Assembly: GCA_039812085.1 (NCBI GenBank)
Contig: JBDHZU010000054.1
Span: 1 to 11,656, forward strand
Length of the DNA stretch: 11,656 nt
Source of the DNA: JBDHZU01 sp039812085
GTDB lineage: Bacteria > Actinomycetota > Actinomycetes > S36-B12 > UBA10799
Direction: 5' to 3'
Shown one piece after another: positions 7,869 through 11,656 of this stretch (position 1 is its first letter; the number at the start of each line of letters is the position of its first letter). The notes beneath the pieces were generated by a model, which saw only the letters and a list, made by a program, of their open reading frames with translations, did not search any database and was not told the DNA's origin. The translations under genes and the position numbers were made by a program.

Positions 7869-8995
7869 GCCGGCACCTCCTGCGCGAGTTGTCGATGTTG
7901 GCGATCCAACGTTCGAGGAATAGGTAGGGGCGGGGAGAGTGTGGCAGGAAGTGCCGCCAGACACAGGCCAAGCAGAGCCAGGGGAGGAACCACTGGCATC
8001 GCCAAAGGAGTCACCGGCATCAGCAGAGCCTCTGGATCAATCTGCCCGGTCGCAAAGACAGCAGCAGCGGCAGCGACACCGCAGGCGCAAACAGCCCACT
8101 CTGGCCACAACCAGGGATCGGGTCGATAACGAGTTCGCACGCTGCGTGCACCAGCTCGCCAGATGCCCACGCAGGCGATGACAACACCAATGGCCAAGAT
8201 GATCAGCCCGGTGGTGCCACTGGCGCTGGAATCCAAGACCCCGAACAATCCGATACAGATTCCAACCAGCCCGCCTAGCAGCATGGCGGCATCAGCGATT
8301 CGTCGCTTGGGTGCGATGGGTGCGCTGCGGCCGTAGCCGCGACTATCCATGGCGGCAGCCAGGGTGACAGCACGATCCAATGCACCGTCGAACACGGGCA
8401 TCGCTGAACCCACCAACCCGCGAACTCCACGATCAGGTCGTCCACGTAGTCGTTGTGCCCGACGAACCCGAGTGATGTCGCTGACGAGTTGAGGGGCAAA
8501 AGTCATCGCAACGACGACAGCAACCCCGACCTCGTAAAGCGCAGCGGGCATTGCCTTCAACAACCGGCTGGGACTTGCTAGCGAGTTAGCGGCACCTACA
8601 CATGCCAGCAGTACCGCTAGGCGCAAACCGTCACAGGCGGCGAAGACGATGGATTCCAAGGTGATGGGTCCGCCCAGGCGCAGGCCAGCAGCCCAGGAAG
8701 GTAACGGAACCGTCGGCAACGTCACCACAACGGTCGTTCCGATGGGAGACCCCAGTAGTACTTGAAAGACCAGGCGGATCGCGATGACGACTAACCCAAG
8801 CCGTAGGAGTACGACGAACGAACGTGACCACGGTGCATCCGGTCGTCGAGCGGCCACGACCAGAGCGAGTACGGCGATGATGAGTCCCAGGATCAATGGG
8901 TTGGTGGTGCGACTTGCTGCGATGGCGAGTCCGAGCGCCCACACCCACCATGCGCCGGGGTGTAGGTAGCGCCCAATCCGTGCCTGAACTGCCAC
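7865..8995 (-). CDS. ECF transporter T component (transmembrane coupling protein)
   Basis: EcfT is the scaffold that couples the ATPases to the S component in the membrane. It has 376 residues, longer than the usual 250-270. The N-terminal part has the familiar SRTTNPLIL segment and several membrane helices (about 17-48, 58-81, 113-140, 152-171). The two cytoplasmic coupling motifs are RRAQRLRG (178-185) and AMDSRGYG (215-222). The C-terminal third adds about four more hydrophobic segments (236-254, 261-280, 299-317, 329-352), which accounts for the extra length. The start is GTG at 8995, one base after the stop of the small upstream gene. No good ribosome site precedes it, so it probably depends on translational coupling. 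It shares ATGA with the ATPase gene. Confidence 0.9.
   Translation of the reverse strand: MAVQARIGRYLHPGAWWVWALGLAIAASRTTNPLILGLIIAVLALVVAARRPDAPWSRSFVVLLRLGLVVIAIRLVFQVLLGSPIGTTVVVTLPTVPLPSWAAGLRLGGPITLESIVFAACDGLRLAVLLACVGAANSLASPSRLLKAMPAALYEVGVAVVVAMTFAPQLVSDITRVRRAQRLRGRPDRGVRGLVGSAMPVFDGALDRAVTLAAAMDSRGYGRSAPIAPKRRIADAAMLLGGLVGICIGLFGVLDSSASGTTGLIILAIGVVIACVGIWRAGARSVRTRYRPDPWLWPEWAVCACGVAAAAAVFATGQIDPEALLMPVTPLAMPVVPPLALLGLCLAALPATLSPPLPIPRTLDRQHRQLAQEVPA
7874..7880 (-). promoter_or_regulatory. Ribosome binding site fixing the ATPase start
   Basis: The minus strand reads GGAGGTG, followed by six bases and ATG at 7868. It lies inside the 3' end of the T-component gene. It rules against the longer open frame starting at 7964, whose extra 32 residues resemble no ABC N-terminus. 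Confidence 0.85.
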
Positions 8996-8996
8996 G

Positions 8997-9221
8997 TCAG
9001 GAGTCTGGTTGTTGAAGACTCATCGGACCGTAGACCTCGGCACCATCTTCGGTCAGGGTGACGGAATCGATTCCCGCATCCACGAGGTCCGGCCATTGCT
9101 CACCCAGCCAGGTTTCGGCGTCAGCTTGGAAATGCTGGGCGTTGCCATCGGCGAACTGAGCCGTCACTTCATCACTTGCTGGTGAGCCATCGGCTGTGAA
9201 CAGCAGCCACGTGAAAGTCAT
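8997..9221 (-). CDS. Small conserved-looking actinobacterial protein, unknown function
   Basis: It has 74 residues and is acidic, with no signal peptide or membrane helix. It begins MTFTWLLFTADG and contains AETWLGEQWPDLVDAGIDSVTLTEDG and a YGPMSL ending. I recall similar short proteins with a WLGEQW...YGPMSL pattern in other actinobacteria, but know no function. ATG 9221 is preferred over an in-frame TTG at 9242 because AAGGA lies six nt upstream of it. The gene ends one base before the GTG of the ECF T gene, so its translation probably feeds that gene. The gap from the DUF3043 gene is 45 bp. It may have no functional link with the transporter beyond shared expression. Confidence 0.75.
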   Translation of the reverse strand: MTFTWLLFTADGSPASDEVTAQFADGNAQHFQADAETWLGEQWPDLVDAGIDSVTLTEDGAEVYGPMSLQQPDS

Positions 9222-9227
9222 CGGCGG

Positions 9228-9232
9228 TCCTT
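9228..9232 (-). promoter_or_regulatory. Ribosome binding site deciding the start of the 74-residue protein
   Basis: The minus strand reads AAGGA, then six bases, then ATG at 9221. It supports the shorter start over TTG 9242, which has no such site. Confidence 0.65.
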
Positions 9233-9266
9233 GGGTGAACAAACCGCTGGTTGCGGTGAGGCCAAC

Positions 9267-9887
9267 CTACTTCTTTGGCGTAACTGGCTGCCCGTTGGCT
9301 TTGAAACTCGGCGGAGGTAGGCGCAAGCGACGGATCTGCAGCATTCGCATGACGGCGTAGAAGTTGGTGCCCTTGCGATCTGCCTTGTCTGGCCAGCGTC
9401 GCTTGAGTTGGCTGTTCAAACGGAACAGCATGAGAGCAGTCTCGGTGATCACGATGATCAGGACAAGCATCCACAGCATGGTGACGATGGTTCGGGCGGT
9501 GAGGTTCTGCCCCACAACTCCGACGACCAGGATGACCAGCGCGATGATGACGAAAAACTCGGAAATCGTGCGTCGGGAATCGACGTAGTCACGGACGAAC
9601 TTACGGACGGGTCCCTGGTCGCGGGCGGGCAAATAACGCTCGTCTCCTCGACGCATGCCCTCCATCGCCACGGCGCGCTGTTGACGCTGGCTCTCGCGTG
9701 CGGCGTTCCGCTGCTCACGCTTAGAAGACCCTGGCTTGACGCTCACTCCGGACTTCAAGGACTGCTTGCGGGCAGCCTCGGCATCTTTGCGCTTAGGAGT
9801 AGGACGACCCTTGCTGTTATCGACGATGGGAGCGTCGTCAGCGGTCAGCACGTCTGATTCGTCTGATTGCTTCTTATTGCCAAACAC
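9267..9887 (-). CDS. DUF3043-family membrane protein
   Basis: It has 206 residues from the GTG at 9887. The N-terminal half is cytoplasmic-looking and highly charged, with the conserved KGRPTPKR block (26-33), then a Lys/Arg/Gln-rich helix-prone stretch (54-80) and GMRRGDERYLPARDQGPVRKFVRDYVDSRR (77-106). Two membrane helices follow (about 109-127 and 133-156), then a basic tail. This layout is that of the actinobacterial DUF3043 family, whose function I do not know. The frame is open back to 10028, but the upstream part lies inside nadA and only the GTG start gives a family-like beginning (MFGNKKQ). GGTGGA directly abuts the GTG, which is unusually close, so the exact start is moderately uncertain. 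It lies 61 bp after nadA and 45 bp before the small protein. Mycobacteria have a related membrane protein beside their glycerate-kinase-like gene. Confidence 0.85.
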   Translation of the reverse strand: MFGNKKQSDESDVLTADDAPIVDNSKGRPTPKRKDAEAARKQSLKSGVSVKPGSSKREQRNAARESQRQQRAVAMEGMRRGDERYLPARDQGPVRKFVRDYVDSRRTISEFFVIIALVILVVGVVGQNLTARTIVTMLWMLVLIIVITETALMLFRLNSQLKRRWPDKADRKGTNFYAVMRMLQIRRLRLPPPSFKANGQPVTPKK

Positions 9888-9948
9888 TCCACCAGGGTAG
9901 GTCGTATCCCGGTGTTCGGCGGGCAATAGGTCGATTCCGCTGGACGAT

Positions 9949-11148
9949 TCAGTCCAACGGATCATCAGCGGGCAGTGCCAGCATGCGATCCAACGCCACT
10001 TTTGCCCAATGCGCAGTGTCCGGATCAACGGTGATCTGATTGTTGACCTCGTTGTTGACCAGGGCTTCTAGCGTCCACACCAGATGTGGAAGATCAATCC
10101 GGTTCATCGTGCTGCAGAAGCACACCGTGCTATCGAGGTAGACGATCTGCTTATCAGGATGATCGGCCGCTATTCGCTTGACCAGGTTCAACTCGGTGCC
10201 GATGGCCCACTTGGATCCCGGTTCTGCGGAACTGATCGCTTTGATGATCATTTCGGTGGAGCCGACCTCATCGGCGGCGCTGACAACCTCATTGGTGCAT
10301 TCCGGGTGAACGATCACGTTGATCCCAGGAATGCGTTCCCGGACATCAGACACATTCTTGGCAGTGAATCGTCCGTGGACTGAACAGTGTCCGCGCCACA
10401 GGATCATCTTGGCGTCGCGCAACTGTTCGTCGGACAGTCCACCACGTGGTTTGCGTGGGTCGTAGACGACGCAGTCGTCCAACGACATTCCCAGGTCACG
10501 TACGGCGGTGTTGCGTCCCAAATGTTGATCCGGCAAGAACAAGACGCGTTCACCGTGCGTGAAGGCCCATCGCAAACTCTTCTGTGCGTTGCTGGAGGTA
10601 CACACCGTTCCGTGGTTCTTGCCAGTGAACGCCTTAATTGCCGCCGTGGAGTTCATGTAGGTGACGGGGATCGTTGAGTCGGCGAGACCTGCATCAGCCA
10701 GCACTCGCCAGCAATCCTCCACCTGGCCGATACCGGCCATGTCCGCCATCGAACAGCCAGCAGCAAGGTCGGGCAGGATGACGGTTTGTTCGTCACTGGT
10801 GAGGATGTCTGCGCTTTCTGCCATGAAGTGCACACCGCAGAAGACGATGTATTCCGCCTGCGGACGGGCAGCGGCTTGCTGAGCCAGCTTGAACGAGTCG
10901 CCGAGGACATCGGCGAATTGCACAACTTCGTCACGTTGGTAGTGGTGCCCGAGCACGAAGACTCGTTCGCCTAAGGCTTCTTTGGCTGTTTGCGCACGCT
11001 CGATCAGATCTGGGTCAGATGCGGTGGGTAGGGCACCAGGGCATTCGACGCCACGTTCTGACTGTGGGTCGGACACGGTTGAGAGCAACTTCATCAAGGC
11101 CGACGGTTCCGGGTTCAATCCCGGCTGAGTCGCAGTTGCCTCGCTCAT
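9949..11148 (-). CDS. nadA: Quinolinate synthase
   Basis: It condenses iminoaspartate with dihydroxyacetone phosphate to quinolinate in de novo NAD synthesis, using a [4Fe-4S] cluster. It has 399 residues from ATG 11148. Recognisable blocks are VLGHHYQRDEVVQFADVLGDS (65-85), VFCGVHFMAESAD (102-114), PVTYMNSTAAIKA (161-173), the GTVCTSSNA block (180-188), VHPECTNEV (280-288) and TVCFCSTMNRID (341-352). Cluster ligands are expected at Cys104, Cys284 and Cys343 or Cys345. The frame is open to 11511, but an AAGGAGGAG site just upstream fixes ATG 11148, and the extension would cross into the divergent gene. nadB and nadC, its usual partners, are not adjacent. It heads the minus-strand run that continues into DUF3043 and the ECF genes. 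It diverges from the glycerate kinase gene. Confidence 0.97.
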   Translation of the reverse strand: MSEATATQPGLNPEPSALMKLLSTVSDPQSERGVECPGALPTASDPDLIERAQTAKEALGERVFVLGHHYQRDEVVQFADVLGDSFKLAQQAAARPQAEYIVFCGVHFMAESADILTSDEQTVILPDLAAGCSMADMAGIGQVEDCWRVLADAGLADSTIPVTYMNSTAAIKAFTGKNHGTVCTSSNAQKSLRWAFTHGERVLFLPDQHLGRNTAVRDLGMSLDDCVVYDPRKPRGGLSDEQLRDAKMILWRGHCSVHGRFTAKNVSDVRERIPGINVIVHPECTNEVVSAADEVGSTEMIIKAISSAEPGSKWAIGTELNLVKRIAADHPDKQIVYLDSTVCFCSTMNRIDLPHLVWTLEALVNNEVNNQITVDPDTAHWAKVALDRMLALPADDPLD

Positions 11149-11214
11149 CGCTCCTCCTTGGTGTGAGGTATTCGGCGTACGCAGTTGCAGGTTTACCTCG
11201 TACGCTCCCACATC
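11149..11214. promoter_or_regulatory. Divergent intergenic region between nadA and glycerate kinase gene
   Basis: Only 66 bp separate the two starts, so the promoters must overlap or lie within it. It contains an 8-bp palindrome GCGTACGC (11175-11182), a second GTACGC at 11200-11205, and an inverted pair GAGGTA (11165-11170) and TACCTC (11194-11199). These could be regulator sites or chance. I could not match them to a known NAD regulator motif, and no clear -35/-10 pair is visible. Confidence 0.4.
11151..11159 (-). promoter_or_regulatory. Strong ribosome binding site of nadA
   Basis: The minus strand reads AAGGAGGAG, ending two bases before ATG 11148 (AAGGAGG ends four bases before). This near-perfect site decides the start against the longer open frame up to 11511. 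Confidence 0.85.
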
Positions 11215-11656
11215 GTGCATGTTCTGTTCGCCCCTGACTGCTTCTCGGGCACCCTCACGGCTCAGCAAGCTGGCGATGCCATGGCAGCAGGGTGGGCCAA
11301 GCACGCTCCCGACGATGTTCGCGACGTGTGTCCCATGTCTGATGGGGGAACCGGATTTGTGGACGCGTTGGCTGCTGGTTTGGGTGGGGAACTGTCCGCT
11401 GTGACCGTGACCGGACCTCAAGGCGAAGCTGTCCCGGCTGCAGTTCTCTTGGTCGAGTCCGACGAGGGACTCACGGCTTATGTGGAGTCGGCGCAGGCCT
11501 GCGGTCTGCACTTAGTGCCTGAACATGCGCGTGATCCGTTGACTACCACGTCTTATGGCGTGGGTGAGTTGATTGCACATGCGGTCGAGGTCGGGGCGCG
11601 CCGCATCGTCGTTGGGCTGGGTGGTTCGGCAACCAACGACGCTGGCGTGGGGATGT
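11215..11656 (+). CDS. Glycerate kinase (GarK/GlxK family), N-terminal part
   Basis: Partial gene: about 147 N-terminal residues before the right edge, with the frame open throughout. The family phosphorylates glycerate to a phosphoglycerate. It is recognised from APDCFSGTLTAQQAGDAMAAGW (6-27), corresponding to the family's DSFKGSLSA-type opening, CPMSDGGTGFVDAL (39-52), TTTSYGVGELI (about 112-122) and GLGGSATNDAGVGM (134-147). GTG 11215 is the best start by alignment, but no ribosome site precedes it; a TTG at 11185 is an alternative. The usual D-S-F-K of the N-terminus reads D-C-F-S here, so the family's Lys is replaced by Ser, as in some actinobacterial homologues annotated only as glycerate-kinase-like. 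That makes the exact substrate uncertain. It diverges from nadA. Confidence 0.9.
   Translation, partial: MHVLFAPDCFSGTLTAQQAGDAMAAGWAKHAPDDVRDVCPMSDGGTGFVDALAAGLGGELSAVTVTGPQGEAVPAAVLLVESDEGLTAYVESAQACGLHLVPEHARDPLTTTSYGVGELIAHAVEVGARRIVVGLGGSATNDAGVGM

Noticed and set aside
7869..7964. N-terminal extension of the ECF ATPase
   Set aside because: The extra 32 residues lie in the T gene and do not look like an ABC domain; GGAGGTG supports 7868.
9243..9257. Hairpin ACCGC-TGGTT-GCGGT after the DUF3043 gene
   Set aside because: A five-pair stem without a T tract is too weak to call a terminator.
11149..11511. N-terminal extension of nadA to 11511
   Set aside because: It would overlap the divergent glycerate kinase gene, has no family similarity, and AAGGAGGAG fixes the start at 11148.

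Overview
The window is gene-dense, G+C-rich DNA from an actinobacterium. The evidence is strong GAGGAG-type ribosome sites, frequent GTG starts, a DUF3043-type membrane protein (a family I know only from Actinobacteria), an ECF transporter with fused ATPases, and a tandem-lipoyl E2 protein. A lineage near Frankiales/Nanopelagicales would fit, but that is a guess. The gene order resembles the mycobacterial stretch from the glycerate-kinase-like gene through DUF3043, gcvT and pepB to dlaT, as I recall it. No stretch above about 130 bases lacks a gene. I saw no tRNA, rRNA, insertion sequence or CRISPR array.

Left block (1-3523, minus strand): pepA (leucyl aminopeptidase), then lpdA (dihydrolipoyl dehydrogenase, E3), then the N-terminal part of a lipoyl E2 gene (sucB/dlaT type) that runs off the left edge. 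E2 and E3 belong to the 2-oxoacid dehydrogenase complexes, and E3 also serves the glycine cleavage system. gcvT (aminomethyltransferase, plus strand, 3650-4789) of that system starts divergently from pepA.

Middle and right block (4776-11148, minus strand) reads as one long co-directional run: nadA (quinolinate synthase), a DUF3043 membrane protein, a 74-residue small protein, an ECF-type importer (T component, fused double ATPase, S component), and a 219-244 residue protein I cannot identify. Spacing from the small protein onward is a 1-nt gap, two 4-nt ATGA overlaps and an overlap of 20 nt or more, so these five genes are very probably co-translated. The importer's substrate is not determined. 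In mycobacteria, cobalamin-assembly genes lie at about this position, so a cobalamin-related vitamin is one hypothesis; the upstream nadA makes a niacin-type substrate another.

Right edge (11215-11656, plus strand): the N-terminal third or so of a glycerate kinase, divergent from nadA across a 66-bp gap containing short repeats.

Most of the window is conserved housekeeping sequence. The less explained parts are the ECF module with its two uncharacterised companions and a 44-bp perfect repeat inside the E2 gene.
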